Assembly: GCA_026413225.1 (NCBI GenBank)
Contig: CM048572.1
Coordinates: 9,052,001-9,116,000, forward strand
Direction of reading: 5' to 3'
DNA length: 64,000 bases
From: Otis tarda
Taxonomy: Eukaryota > Chordata > Aves > Otidiformes > Otididae
Shown here: piece after piece, positions 22,601 through 37,237 of the stretch
Position numbering within the stretch: position 1 is the stretch's first letter
Layout of the letters: each line of letters begins with the position of its first letter
Translations under genes and position numbers: made by a program
Notes under the pieces: generated by a model
What the model saw: only the letters and a program-made list of their open reading frames with translations
Told to the model about the DNA's origin: nothing
The model's database searches: none

Positions 22601-25600
22601 TATTTAAGATCTGCTGATGAGAAAGGCTATAGCAGGCCATGTTACTCCACCGCTACAGCTGGACTTTACGTCAAGAATGCATACAATACTTAAATTCAAA
22701 GAATACATGTATTTTTTCCCATTTGTTAAATTAGCACTTCAGTAATACAAATGGAATTAATTTGTTTGAACTCACAGCTAGAGCAGTGGTTATGTTTCTA
22801 GGAAACTACAAAATGAAGGCATTTCAGAGTGCGTTTAAAAAGAAATGCAAAAGCCCTGCTGGTAATGACAAAACAAAGTTTGAGCTTAGAATGGAAAATG
22901 GATGGGTTGTAAATAACAGTGATGTTAAAACCTCAATTGATTCAGTTCCACAATGAATCTATTATATTCTTCCAACGGAATTTGTTTTGCTTGAAAAGGA
23001 TTGTATGAAATCATAACCGTCATTAACTTTGAGTGATGCATTTTTTTTTTGTAACCAGATGTTCAGTTACAGCTGATAAAGCATGAAAACCTGCATTCCT
23101 CACAGCTTGCTCTGCATGGGTGTGTTGGGTAATGATGACAATTATTAAGGTACAACATTGCTCTTCTTTGCTGACATAGCAGTGACTGATCTGCTTATCA
23201 GATTCAGCTGGGAACTGGAATGCTAAAAGAAGGGGAAATATGAATGTATCTGATATGAGCCTAATGGATTCTGTGAGTAATTATAGCTCAGAACAGACTG
23301 GGAAAAAAAAAATGAAATGCAAACAAATTTGAAGAGAACCCATACTGCCATTCTGTGGGGCAAAAAAGCATCACATGGCTTTTGAGGAGATGTGATTATT
23401 ATCTAGATCCCATGGGAAGGTAAAAGTGCAGCTACAGTTGCTCACAAAAACTGCAACAGCTCCGTTCCTTACACAAGTCTATAAGCTTCAGACAAGAGAT
23501 GAGCTCCTCTGGAGAGGACATGGTCCAGGAGATCTAGCTGTGCCTGGGAACATTTCAGCATAGTCAACAGGCTTACACAAACGAAACTCCTACGTAGGGT
23601 TCATACAAGTCTGGAGGATGAGAATGGTTTTTGTTAGCATTTCACTACCAAATTTGCAAACATGTTTAGAACTAAAAAGCTTCTGTTGGTTATGGAGAGG
23701 TGTGTCACGGTGCTGAGATAAACCCACAGGAGTGCAACCGTCCGGTCACCGTGTGTGCCAGAGCACCGAGACCAGCATTTCTTTGAATAGCAAGTTCTAC
23801 GTCTTCTAACAAATGGAAAATGTAATTCAATCTTTAAGAAATCAATTAAAAAGTAGAAGGAAACTTCAAGGCTTTTCTTAACGGAACTTTTTATAAACAG
23901 ATTAATCATTTCCAGAAATAGAAAATGTCAGTCAGATCATCTTGTTTGACACAAGGTCAGCTTTCTGCAAATAAGACCAGTGGCATGTCAGATGTGAAGA
24001 TAAAACAACAGCTTTGCATTACACGAGCCCAAGGTGCAGTTACCTGTGAAGGGGTTTCATTTCATGTCATTCCTTTCAGTGCTCTGCCCGACCTGCTTAG
24101 GACCCAAATTGAGAAATGTAATTTTATTTTTACTCTGTTTAATGTCTGTGTTTAAAGTACAAGCACAAAAATTTTAGCCAAACAAGAAGCAGTCTCAATA
24201 GACTGAGCGCACATCAGGATGCAGGCTGACACTTTGCAAATGGACCTACAGTTTAAGAAGTTACCACCCTTGTTTGTTTGCTCCCACCTCTCAGCTAGTT
24301 ATCATCAACCGAGAGTCAGTAATAAACAGCGGCAGGCAGGAACTTCTTGAACTGCACTAGCCAGACCTGCAAGAATCTGTCAGTCAACGCTCTTTGTCCT
24401 GACATACTGCAGCTCTGACATCCCCGTTCTGGCCTGCTCTTGTTCAGGTACTTTTTGTTTATGCCATAGTGGTGCAATGGTTTGGGTATACAGCTGCATT
24501 ATACCAAAGCATGGCTAACTCTAGTTATGGTACTCTAGAACTGGTGCAAAAGTGAAGTGACTTAAAAATTTAGTTTTCATTAAGAAAAAAAAATTTCTTT
24601 TTTTTTTTTAGCGCATGCCTGATTAAAAGAAAAGCTCTGCTATAGATCATCTAAGGGCTTGAAAATGAGTAAAAAAAACCCCAAACAAACCAGTACTGAA
24701 TAATTTAAAAAATCTCATAATTTAAAATTATGCCTGGGCTTTAGATATTAATGCTTCTCAATTAATAAGGTATGGATGAGCTACGTAAGTTTCCTGTCTA
24801 GTTTTTCTAGCAGGACCATTCATACCCGCTCCCCAAACACTCAGGTGTATCTTACACCCTTGTCTTTAGGCTATGAGCATTACAGACAGCAATATGGAAG
24901 AGAGAACAGAAACAAGGATGTGTAATAAAGGTTATTGTTTTCTCTAGTATCCTTCATTGGAAAATGAAAGTGTTTTTTTGAAATGAAACCTCATAGCCTC
25001 TCTACACTTATTAATAAACTTCCAATGACTTGTGGTGCTTCTGCCAACGAAGATTGATGCCTTACCATCTGAACATGAAGGAATTTAAGGCTATATTTCC
25101 TGAAATACTGGCCATGAGGAACACAGAGCCCAGACATTTGGCCCAGACAATGATCCCAGCTGTTTATTGCTCCACTGGCACATGGCAAGAGCCATTGCTT
25201 AGCCAGGAGCTGAGAGTCATCCCAATCAAGTGTGCAGTTGCCCATGCAATCACATGCCTCTTGGAGCACAGCTCTCCCACTCCTGTCTCTGTCTTGCCAT
25301 TTACTGACACCTGTCACAAGACCAGAATAGCAGCTGGAGTGGTGGGCAGCAGCTTGCTTTATTTCTTTATTTCTTTTGAGAACTGTCCAGAGGCCTGAAG
25401 GTCTCCATATGTTAAATTACTGCAGTGAGTGCTTTATGAATGTTGATGCTCTCCTTCTCACCTCTTAAACAATCCCAGTATCTCCCTGCTGAAAGCAAGC
25501 TATTCCACCACCTATGTTTTTCCTTCGAGGATGGAGGATGAACATGTACTACGTTGACTAGGCACATTATTTATTGCACTGCTTGAAGATGCTCAGATGC

Positions 25601-28600
25601 ATCCTGACAAGGTGAACAGCATGAGAACTTGCAAAGAGTAGGTTGATATGAAGTAAAGTTACTGATATGAAGTAAAATCTGGACCGTTAATAAGTTGAGG
25701 TATGATAACAGTGATAAAACACTGCAGAGGCCAAAAGGCACACATGCAAAGAAGAGCTAATGCCATGTCATGCCTTAATACAGGCTGACTGCGGTACTGA
25801 TCTCACGTGCAAGTGGTCACTCGAGCCACGGTAAGCATGTCTGGCTGCAAATCACGGTTTCAGCACTTACTGACAGGCTGGCAGGTAGAGGGATTAGCAG
25901 GGCTAGGTACAGTTTTATGTGCAGCCAGATAGGCAGCCCTCTATTCCTACAATTAACAGTTTTGCCCTTGTTGAGATACCAGATGTATTTTGTAAAATTT
26001 GTATACAGTACCGCTCTACTCCAAAGCCTTTGAAGTCAGCAGAGACCACGCGCTATTTTAGCGTTTGCCAAAAGTGACAGTGTAATCAGCCATGCCTGAA
26101 AAATAATGGGAATTGTCAACAGTTAATAAAACTACTTTAAGACGTTGGATTGATCTCTTTTCAAAGGCAATCTTGCACCTGTGAAAACTTGTCTGTAGCA
26201 GTGTGTATCACTGAATTGTACAATTGTTATTGCAGTATAATCAGCTGTTTGCACCTACAAAGTTGCAATGCAGCTGACTTGAGGGCAGGTGAGCCCAGAC
26301 CTCCTGTTTCCTGTAGTTCCTTACAATTTTATGGCTGAAAATGGAACATTAAAAGATAAAGAAAGTTTCTGTGGTAACTTATCTGTGATTGCTTAATAAA
26401 AATAATGCAAATATTTGCTAGAGCAGAGCCCCATACTCATTTACTTCTCCCAAGACAGTGCTCTAACCCCTAGTTAGGAAGGTTATATGCATTTTGTTAT
26501 TTCCTTACAACTCCATTTGAAATTCTAATTGTTCCATGACAAGTGCAACAGCTTCAACAGGAAAGACTGAGAACTCACTCCTGATTGAGATATGCTGTTC
26601 ACCCAGGCTGAAAAAGGAAGAGACGAGAGATCTCCTAGACCTGGGGGACTGCTCCAGCTATAGACCCCGTACCTGGGCAGGAGGGGCAGACCACCTCTGC
26701 ACAGATCAAGACCCAGCCTCTGAAACAAGTGCTGGCGATAGATCAGAGCATGGTCTGTCTGGGTAACCTGGCTTCAGGACTACTGAACTAAGTGGAAACC
26801 AGAGGTTAGGCCCTCATATTCTCCATCTTTTCCATCTTTGTGGGACAAGGACAAGATGGCTTGTGCACAAGAAGTGGTACTTGGAAACAGCAATTGCTGA
26901 TGCTGCTTTAAATGGCACCAGCCTCTCGTGTCCTTTCAAAACCTAAACAGAAGTAACATGACACACTCAAAACCTCTCATTGCAGGAGACATTTAATGAA
27001 CCCAAGGACTACCTAAGAGACTTAATTTCTTTTTCCCTGCTTTCTTTTCTCCTCCTCCTGACCAAGCTAGGATGCATTTCTTATGCAATGCTTACATGAA
27101 TGACAGCATGCAGAAGGCATAGCAGAGGATTTCCACAACACCCGGGCTGGTATTGTGCTGCACCTTATTATCATTCTCTAACCCTGCACATATGGTCATC
27201 TTCCATTCTTCTAACTGGTTCCAGGGCCCTGGAATTCAGCATGACCCCTGAGGGCTATTCTAATGCAATCAGTAGGAATACTATATCCAGGGCCAGTCCA
27301 AAATCAAAGGCCTGGCCAAAGCCCAGGATAAATTACAGCTGTTATAAAGAAATCACCTTTTCACCTTGGCCCTCATATTCTTTCAGTTTACAGTCATAAC
27401 TCAGCAAAGCTAGCAACATTTGTCATTAATAAACCTGGTTGGATAAACAAGACTGATGGATTAACAAGTCACATGTAAAGAAATCTGAGAAAGTGAAAAG
27501 CTTTAGACAGAAGGTAAGGATAAACTGAATTTTTTTTTCTGAGGTAAGAGAAAAATTGATATATTTTTACATCTACTTTTCTGTACATTACCTTCACTTG
27601 TAACATGTGCTGGCATGACTGACAGCTATAAGTACAGTAGGTCTGAACAGCTACTGAAGAGAAGACACAGCCCTGGCCAGTGTGATTTCGGAATGCACAG
27701 ATGACCATATGATCTACGAGCCTGATGTTAAGAGACACCCTGGTTTCACAAAAGTAGAGACTTCTTGCCAATATTTATCTTTTATCCGACTTGGATACCA
27801 TTGTTTGCCTCCAAACAAAACCTTTTTGTGACTTTAAGTGAGAGGAAAGGATATTTGACTTAAAAACATACATAACCAAGTAAGACGTTCTTTTCAAATT
27901 GAATTAAAGAAACACCTTGCATAAGAATCATTTGATTAAGAATGTTAAACTAAAGTTGTTCCCAAATGTGCGGTTCTGCAACTTTGACAATGTATGATTT
28001 TCCAGTAATGAAACAAATACACCATGGTGGGAATGGCATGCCAGAATGTGAAGGGTTAAAAAAAGAGCCTTTGGAAACCTGTGAGAAAGAGGAAGAGCAG
28101 ATTATATTCCCTAGCTCTCTTGGGAAAGCCCATGAGAGCATGATTTTTCTTTATTAATCTCTGTGATTTATAGCATATTGATTTGAAAATTGTTAAATAT
28201 CTGTTAAAAACAGTAAGATCAAATGCTGTGAAACATATTTAGTATATTAATAGTTTATATAAAAGTTATTTATATATATACACAAGAGAGTATATTACAT
28301 TAAAAAAACCCCAACACTACTGAATTTATCTGTAAAGAAAAAAAAGAGTGGAACAGATGAACTGTACAGTAAGAACAAATCTCTGTTTTGATCTTAGATA
28401 AAAAATCCTCCCCAGTGCTACTCTGACAGCACAGGGACATCAAGGAAGAAGACAGTTCAGTTGGCTTTAAGAAAGTGATGTCCAGGTGTTCAGAGATGTT
28501 TGCATTGAAATTCAAACTGATTGAGAAGTCTGTAATCTCTCTATTTTTGTTTCTGACACAATTTGGTCTAATTAGTCCTAATTTGCCACCGCAAGTAGTC

Positions 28601-28949
28601 GTCTCCACACAGAAGAGAGAAGGTGGGCTGGTCCGAGCTGTGAATGAATATGCAACACTACCTTAGAGGCTCAAAACAATATCCTGGGGAAAAAAATAAT
28701 TTATTAGGGTTTCGATGGGTGGCTTTTTAAACTATTTGGCCTTAAACTGTCTTCATCTGGACATCAGCTGTTTACTCTGCAAACATCCCCACCCAGCCGG
28801 CACAATGCGAGGTGCCACTGCAGAGCCGGCAGCTGCAGAGCACCTTTTGTGTTTTCAATTTAAAGCCTTTGGGTTGATAGTTCACATTAACATGGAAAGA
28901 AATATACAACTTGTGAGTTTGAAAAGCAGTTTTTACTCATAAAAACCTT
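19659..28949. other. No gene recognised
   Basis: This is AT-rich non-coding DNA with short homopolymers (24587-24610 region) and a 19-bp duplication at 25644-25681. Segments around 20740-21200 and 26540-26760 are GC-richer but match no family or repeat I can name. Confidence 0.6.
25644..25681. repeat. 19-bp imperfect tandem duplication
   Basis: TGATATGAAGTAAA recurs 19 bases downstream, with the tails diverging (GTTAC versus ATCTG). It is a local slippage duplication. Confidence 0.8.
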
Positions 28950-29260
28950 TGATAGTTTAGCCATCTGGTCAGAGTGAAAGAAGCTCATAAAAGAGGCCCA
29001 AATAGGGTCAAAGGTCTCTTGCTACGTGGGTCAAGGGGGCCGAGGAGGGTTTGCTGTAGTGGACTTTACTAAAAACTTGTCAGTGAGGATCTTTGACAAA
29101 TTATGGCACATTCCATGGCTTTTTGGGAAAGTATTTGATTACAGTGTGCAGGAATGTTGTTGATATTTGCAAGCTTTAAGGAAAAAGGCATTTAAATCAG
29201 AGGCTGTAAAGATCCTTTAGGAATCGTCTTCTGCATGAATATGCACAGAGGAGATTTTTA
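28950..29260. promoter_or_regulatory. Possible regulatory block around a DR1 motif
   Basis: This is unique sequence with a balanced composition and no simple repeats. It contains a near-consensus DR1 (29005-29017), further GGGTCA-like half-sites (29028-29034) and ATGAATATGCA-type strings near 29236. I infer a candidate enhancer or conserved non-coding element from motif density alone; conservation cannot be tested here. Confidence 0.25.
29005..29017 (+). promoter_or_regulatory. DR1 nuclear-receptor motif
   Basis: GGGTCA A AGGTCT consists of two direct half-sites of the RGGTCA type separated by one base. This is the arrangement bound by HNF4, COUP-TF and RXR heterodimers. One mismatch lies in the second half-site. 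A single motif of this length can occur by chance. Confidence 0.4.
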
Positions 29261-29994
29261 TTTTAGTCTGCTTTAATTTTATTTTTTTTTTCCAGTATAA
29301 AAAGTTTCAGGCGAAAACAAAACAAAAACCCCTCTACTGCAGAAAGCACAAAGGCATTGACCTTTGATTCAGGTCATTTATTCTTTTAAATGGTCACAAA
29401 TTATAAAACATCCAATTACTTTTTTTTTTTCTTCTAGCTTTTGGTAAATGACAAAGCAATAAACAGAACGGGGAAAAATTTAAACATCTACCTTATTTTT
29501 CTGATTTGTGCATATCGACCTAGTTAATTACACTACTTTTATTTGTATGAGGTTGTTACGAAAAGTAACAAGATTTAAGCAGACTGAAAGCAATTTTCTT
29601 GTAAAGGTTCAGAAGAAAGCAGAGGAAATAACATTATTTTTATGAGGTGTTTCATGGCACAGCATTATGATAAGTCATAGTACAGTAGTTATGTCTTAAG
29701 GGACAAGGCTATATCACTAAAAATCCACAAAAATAATTGTGTCAGAAGTTCTGGTTTGTTCTTTCATCCTAGGGGACGGGGAAAAGTGGCAGAGAAATGA
29801 GTTAGTTAAGCTTATGTACTTAAAATACACAATATTAACATTCCTTAATAGAAATCCACCTATTTCAGCTTAATCCAATTTCAGATTGTGAACATGGCAT
29901 ACACTGTGGCCCCAGAAAATTGGATGCCTATTTATTTCACTTGGAGCAAAAACTGCACAGAGTTTTCTGAAGACTAACCTCAAGAAGGAGGGGG

Positions 29995-30021
29995 AAAAAA
30001 AAAAAAAAAAAAAAAAAAAAA
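29995..30021. repeat. A27 homopolymer
   Basis: This is the longest mononucleotide run in the window, preceded by a G-rich stretch. No retroposon body is visible upstream. Confidence 0.9.
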
Positions 30022-30794
30022 GGACCATTAGAACTGACTAACTGACTAAAAACTTGGCTGGCGGGGATGACAGTTTGAAAAGCATTTTGCAATTTCTTGA
30101 TTTAAAGGTATTTTGTTGTTTTTAAGGTTGACAGGGCAGTTTATAGCTACTGTGACTGCAGAGGAGTTCAGTGTTGCAAAATATCTGGGTTTTTTTTTTT
30201 TTCTTTGCATGCACACAAAGCAGCAGTGTGCTGCTTCGTACACTACCTTTCTTGTGACATCTGAAATTAGACTCTGACCTTAAAACATTGAAACATCATA
30301 TCTACGAGTGCAAAACAGAAATGCAGGATTACAGCAAAGCAAATAAAGATATGCATCAGTTAGTTGTCACCTGACTGTTTTTTAGCAAACATAAATCAGG
30401 TTTAATAAGTTGGATTAGTCGTTAAGTTTTCTTTTAAAGGAACTCTGATTTCTGTACATACTATTGACCCTGAAACGTCTGTGTGTCATACAAACACACC
30501 AATTTATCTGACTTCTGCATATACATATATCGCCTACCTTCTGGCTGGAATTTATTTTATGTGGAGATTCTCAGGGGATGTAAATCAGTAAAGCCCCATT
30601 GATTTCAACAGATCCTGGCTGCTGGGGCGCGGCGATGTATCAGCAGGCCTATGGTGTTTATACTGCCTCTAAATAAATAAATAAGAAGCATTAAGAGGGG
30701 ATTATGTTTAGAGTGCAGATCTGCTCTCAAGCAGGTTATGGAGTGACAGTTAAATAGAAATCAGGGCTTGTTAACTACTCTTTAACAGACTTTA

Positions 30795-30804
30795 TTATAA
30801 ATAG
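30795..30804 (-). promoter_or_regulatory. MEF2-type motif
   Basis: TTATAAATAG is the reverse complement of CTATTTATAA and matches the YTA(W4)TAR consensus of MEF2 factors. It lies in unique sequence with several CpGs shortly after it. Motif evidence only. Confidence 0.25.
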
Positions 30805-33800
30805 GCTTGTCCATTAGTTATAGTGATCGCTGCGGAAGGGCATTGGCCACACTGTCAGGCATTCTGAAATTAAGAAAGGAATAAAAAAGGTGGGAGGGCA
30901 AAACTCCAAACTACTGAGGGTGTGAAACAGTCCCGGTCTGACCCACAGGGACAAAATAATCCCTCAACAGAAGAGAGCAGCGGTGCCCTCGGTACAGTAT
31001 TTTGCCCTGACTGACGAGCACGTTGATACCTTATCCTCCAGGAAGAACCTTGTCTTAGAAACCTGCTGGGAGCCATGGGCTGGAGAAGACATTGCCCGTC
31101 CTTACGCTAACAATCATTTGCTGACCTTATGTATCGAATTGCATCGGGAAAAAATTACCTTCCTTAAATCTAGAGAAGGTCCTAGTAAATGCTTTTCTTA
31201 TTCATGTGTCTAATCCCTAAATCCTACTAAACTATTTGCCTCAGTAATATCCTACTGCAGTAAATTCCACAGGTTAATCATATACCAAACACAAGATTAT
31301 TTTCTTTTATCCATTTTTGTTTACATATAAAAAGGACATTTTAAATTTGACTGCCATTTATATTTAATCATCAGACAGGCAAATAAGCATGATTAACCAC
31401 ACAACTTTATTGCGTGACACCCACAGAAGCATCTCTGGTACTCATGGGGAACCCCAGCAAGATGGAGAGAGGTCCCAATTTGGGACCTTGGCCGCTGTAC
31501 CTACGGGCACAACTGTAGTATTGGATGGGACACAATTGCAGGACAAGTGCAGTGTCTAGCTATGACAAGGCAGATGAGCTGTAATTTCTGCTAGGGAGGA
31601 AAGTTGACTTCTATCACTGAAATTCCTTAGAGATCCATTCAGTTAATGTGGGACATCAGTTGCCCTTTGACGACAGAGTCCATAGAGCCTATATATGCCA
31701 ACAGCTGCTCTTTAATTATAACGTTACCCCAGGACCTATAGGGACAAGCAGTTGCAGTGTGGCTGCAGAGCATATGTGGGTCAGTAGCTGATGAAGCTGA
31801 AATTTATCATCGGAATGATCCCCAAGTGCTTTGCAAAGCAGGAGAATGATCAAGTGTGAAGGTAGCCCTAAGCAAGGTTTAAAGATTAAGGAAGAACACG
31901 CTCAGATGAGATGTATTTAAACTCAGATAATGATGTGAAAGCAATGGACAATACTCTTGGCAAGATGTTAAAGGTTAGAAATACAAGGTTTTACAATACA
32001 GAGGCCTCTCTTGGATCAGGAAAGCCTTTATACAGTCAGCAATAGACCGAATCAACCCTCAGTCACACTGGGTTAAATCACAAAGTTACTCTCAGTCATT
32101 CCTGTGTAAGGGAAGTTGAACTTAGCATATTTCACTTGTTCTCATGTATGGCTTGATTCGTTTTATTGTCATATGCAGATTTTACTATTTTGTAATACTG
32201 AAACAGAAATACAACAAAGAATATATAGATATGTAGATATATCATTTCTGCATCACTGGTCAGAAAATTGAAGCACGATACTTTATACTTCTTCAACAAG
32301 AGCGGGAGCAGGGAAGACCTATTCATGGGATATATTATCGTATTTTCTTCCACATTACTAATTCATAGCCCTAAAGTTGCCCTGAATGAGAGCGCTCAGA
32401 GACTGCTTTCCTTTGAAGAGTTAGAAGTGTCCAGATCCGTCCTGGTCAAATACCAGCTTTCAACTGGGCCAAGATATGTATTAAAAATTATACACACATT
32501 TACAATGCTTGTCCTAGTCAAGACCTAGTCATAAGCACACATTGCATTTCTCTTTTTGAGAATATGCTTTTCTACAAGAAAAAAAAACCAAAACAACCTA
32601 CAACAAAAACACTTAAATCAATAGACTGATATGTGACACCAGGGTGACAGTTGGACTTACTGTCTTTCATGCAGTTATGGACAGCTTTAGTTTTATACAA
32701 GACAGCTCAGGTTAAGAGACTTGTCTGATAAATATACTGGGAAACACACAACAAGAAGTGACTCAGGTTTGAGTCATCCACTTGAAATATTTTTTCCCAA
32801 GAACAGTTTGATACAGATGATTTTCCTGAATATCTGAACTGGAGAACAGTTGTTTTTAGGCAACTATTTGACGCAACCAGTCCTATGACTAGTGATTTTT
32901 AATTTTTTTTTAAACAACCTCTAACTCATCTGTTACTCAGTTATCAACTGGCTTTGTACTTAACGTGGTGGTTAACATTGGACATCTGCATAAAAATACT
33001 TGATATTCACGATATTACACAAACTCTAACGTGACAGACATGATTGTTTAGCTACTATTATCACCCGATTTACACTTCTTGTTCTGTTGCCTTTTTAATC
33101 AGGATTTTAGATTTCCAGCACAACAAACAAAACGTGAGTGTTGTGATGAACTTATCAATCTCCATTAATTATATCAGCAACGTGGTGAAATCATCTATTC
33201 TGTCATCTCTGCAATATTGCCTGGCTTCAGGTTTGGCGCTCTCAATCCGATTTGTAGATACTTATTCTTGCACTCGTGACCTCCTGATTGGATTATTGGA
33301 ATTCTTTGCTGACAGCTCTTCCTGATAAGGCCTTGCACAGGATTCAATTAATCCAAATGCGGTAGTGAAGAAATTCTGTTAAACAACTGTTCCCTTCTTG
33401 TGATGTATACAGCCCGTTAACTAGCCTGACCGTGTTTTACGCAGCTGCAGAGGCAGCCCGTACTGTATCAGGAGCCAGCAAACCTCTCACTCTTCAGCAT
33501 GCCTTTCTCTTTCATCTACCTTCTTCCTGGCTCCACAGTAAAACGTGCTGACCTTTTGGGTGCTCTTAATCTCTCGATCTACTGACCTCCCACTTGCTAT
33601 TTGTCCTAGGTATTGAAATTATTTCATCTTCAATATCACTCTGTAATGAAGATGTAAAATTTCCCCCTTCATATTTCGGCATGTGGCACTCAACTCTGTA
33701 GTCTATAAAGTTAAATTTCCACAGCAGGAGTCCATAAGGAGCATCACATAATTTACCATCCCTCTCTGTGGGCAACTGAGATCACTGTGGTCTTCCACAC

Positions 33801-36800
33801 TGTGGTAGTGTCCTTGGCTAGGGGCGGGCAGACACCCCCCAGCAGCAAGTCTGCAGGCTTTTCTAGTAGATCTATATTGAAACTGCAGTGCTAATCCCTG
33901 TTCCTTGGGAGTTTCCTTAAATGCTATATGTGTTACAACAGAGACAGAGTCTTAGAGTGATCCTGGGTCTTTTAAGATGCTTGGCAACAGTGCAGAAAGT
34001 AAACTGCTACAGAATTTAAAAACCAGACATTGCAGTCTCCATCCAGCACAGTTTATCATTGAAGTGGTGGACAATGTGCATGCATAATTGACTGGCAACT
34101 TGTTAAGCTACTGCTGTGATCCATAAGAACCCTACTGAGAAACTGGAGGAAAGAAATAGGAGCCTCCTGGTTTTGAGAGGAAAAGATGAATACACTCAGA
34201 ATTAAGAAATTTAAAGAAATTAAAGAAAAAAAAAGCAGAAGTTTTATAATTAAATTCACAAAGTAAGATTCTTGAGATTTACTGAGTAACACATTAAAAA
34301 CTCTTGCCACTGTCTTAAGATAGTCAGAACCTGGCATGATTGTGAAGCCTGGAATGCAAGGACGCTGCATTCAGAAATACTAGACAGGCTTTTCCGAAAG
34401 ATCAGAACTTAAAGCATAAAGTTTGCCACTAGCTCCTAAGGAAAAATTGCTGACAGATCTGAGGGCAGTATTTATTTAGGCCTTCATCTTTAAAGGAAAG
34501 AAAAAAAGCCTGGATGACACCTGCCTGTGCACAGAATTTGACTGATTTCCCTGGGATGGCAACTTGAAGCTTAATGCTTGCATGGATCTCTCCCAAACCA
34601 AGATCAAAGTTCTTTTTTGTTTACCATATCATTCTGAAGTTATCTTTGTTTTTTTTTCAATACAGCCTGTAATAACAACAACAATGAATATGACAGTTTT
34701 ATATCACAATTTCAATCTATTAAAACATCTGACTTCACTGGCATACACCTGAAAGCCAGAACAAGTATTTCTGCTCCTTTGCACAGAACATTGATTGTAT
34801 TTATTAGTCAAAATCTTAACTGAGGTAAAGAGGCATGGTTCTTAAGTGACACAAAACAGATTTACACCTCCTCGCTCATATGTTCAGTACCTAGTGGGTT
34901 GGAGAACCCCACATCCAAACTACTGCATCCATTTGTGGAAGACAAAGAGAAGCTGGAGGTTATCCATGCTATGGGCAGCCACGTGTCCACACACACTGCT
35001 CACACACAACCTGTGCAAATATTTTTAAAATTCCAGAGCCCATTGGGTGTGTGGGAGGGATGAGGGGACTCTCATGAATCTTCCTAGTAAATCCTGAGGC
35101 TTATCGAATATTTATCAAAACTTAGCAGTTGTTTTGCCAAGGGTTTATGATAGATAGAATTTAGATAACTTCTGAAAATTAGGAGTGGATAATGAAGTTC
35201 ACATGAGGAATTTGTTGTTGCTGTTCAAGAGTGTCATCTGGCACAGAGTTCAAGGGTCTTGGCCTACTGATATTTAAAGAAACTAACATTTCACTCTAAA
35301 TTTCAGCTGAGTATATTTTACACCACAGAAAAGCAAGCTTGTGTCAACCAAGTGTAATGCAACCCAGAGCACGCTACTGTTCGATGTGAGACTATTCCAA
35401 GGAAGCTCAGGAACTTCTGAAACACCAATGCTGGAGGACTTCAGTCATAAACAAAGCACCCGATCCACCACATTCACAGTCCACAAAGCTGAACCAGCTA
35501 CTTCTCAGTGCTGCCAACTAAGTGGCATGTTGTCCTATTGTAAGTTTTTGAGCTCTGCACATCAGCCTAGCTTCTGCAGCTCTTGGTGCCTTTGCAAACA
35601 ACCTAACCTTGGAAGGGCTGTGGGCACCAGTGTCCCAGCAGGGCACACCAGCTTTGTCCTGTAAGGGTAACCAGATGCTTTAACTAAAACACGTGCCTCT
35701 GTGGCCAGTTTCCAGAGAATTAGAACAAAGATGGATGTGTTAACATCCATAAAAGCAGTGTATATTGTGGCCTCTTTTTTCACGAGATGTTCCCAGCTAG
35801 CGGATTATAAGTGCCATGCTTCATTACGTTTTAAACAATAAAAATGAATGACCCATCTCTAGCGAGTGTCGTATTTCTGGAAGGGAGGATAACCTGTGTG
35901 GTTAGGAACATGTCCTAAATCTATCTGCTCCATTAACCTTTGGAAGTTGGAATAGTTCTAAGGTTTGAGAAGCAATTAATATCTTGCAGGCAACAACATT
36001 CTTGAATGGATGACCCAGGATTTCAGTTACACCTGAGCAGAAAGTAATACCTCACCGAGCTCTCACAAAGGAAAAAAAAAAAACAAATCTCATTTGAAAG
36101 TGCAGTGAGAGGTCATAAAAATTGCGGATTACTTTAGTTAGTCATTTGTAACAGGTAAATGCATGAGTATAACTTCCTGGAGTGGGAGGAAAGGTCTTTA
36201 TGATTTTTCCAGGGTTATGAATACATAAATAACAATGGTCATTTAAGAAGGACAGAAGCTTTGGGATTAACCTTTCTACACATTTCTAAGTAACCTGTTG
36301 ACCTAGTAAAGGATTTTTTTTCTTGTTTGCTCTCCACATCAATCATATCTATAGGAGATGTAAACATTTCACCATCTAGTTCAAAATGAAAACTAGAAAA
36401 TAATCACTCAACCTTTACAATTAGTTGTTTACACTCAAGCTGCCTTTTGGTAAATGCGTTACTACAAGAATTCTTGTGTAAGAAATGAATAGCTTTAGCT
36501 ACGTCATCTATTTCTCCTATTTCAGACATGAGTCCATTCTCCTCGGCAGGTTTACGGTGACCTTCCATGCTCCTTAAGATACAAGAAACCTCCTACCTAC
36601 CATGGTATCTCCATCAGAGTGGGTTTAAGTTGGTCTCTCCAAAGTGGGGTGTTGCTGGAGAGGTGCACACCCCTCCACACCCATATCCAAGAGTGGCTCC
36701 CCACGCACACACCCCTACAAAGGGCATCTCCACGTTCATCTGTCCACTGGCAGCCTGTGCAGTGGGGTCATTAATGACATTAATAACATTAATCAGTATG

Positions 36801-37219
36801 AAACCATGGATATAAAGTTAAATATGTTCTAGCAGCCTTTGCCCGTGAGAACTTCAAGCCATGATGCAGAAGATACTAATTTTCTTAAATTCTACAACAC
36901 GTGAATTTGCCTGGGGAGAGGAGAGGCCCACATGACTCAGGCTACATTACTGTGTGCCCATGTCTGAAGCTTACAGATAACTTACAAAGCATTCCCACAC
37001 AAGTTTTCCAACATAAAAATAAAATTCCTTGTCCAAAGCGGTCAAATCAGATAACTAATCCAGCATCCCATGAAGACAGCCACCAATTTCTGCTGGCATT
37101 GGGATGGGCCTTTGTTGCCTACCAAATATTGAGTAAGAAGTAATTAAACTGTCTCTGTTTAGACACTGCCTCACCCAGGAGAGTTTTGTTCATGGTTGAT
37201 TTGTAAACACAGCTATTAT

Positions 37220-37237
37220 TTATAAATAGTGAGTCAG
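37220..37237. promoter_or_regulatory. Abutting MEF2 and AP-1 motifs
   Basis: TTATAAATAG (37220-37229, MEF2 consensus on the minus strand) is followed with no gap by TGAGTCAG (37230-37237), which contains the canonical AP-1/TRE heptamer TGAGTCA. Both are full-consensus matches. Function is inferred only. Confidence 0.35.

Larger units (their letters stand above)
29261..37219. other. No gene recognised
   Basis: This is non-coding sequence. It contains an A27 run (29995-30021), a MEF2-type motif (30795-30804), and AT-rich tracts at 28180-28310 and 32210-32250. Open frames up to about 107 codons (35341-35664, plus) show no family features. Confidence 0.6.
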
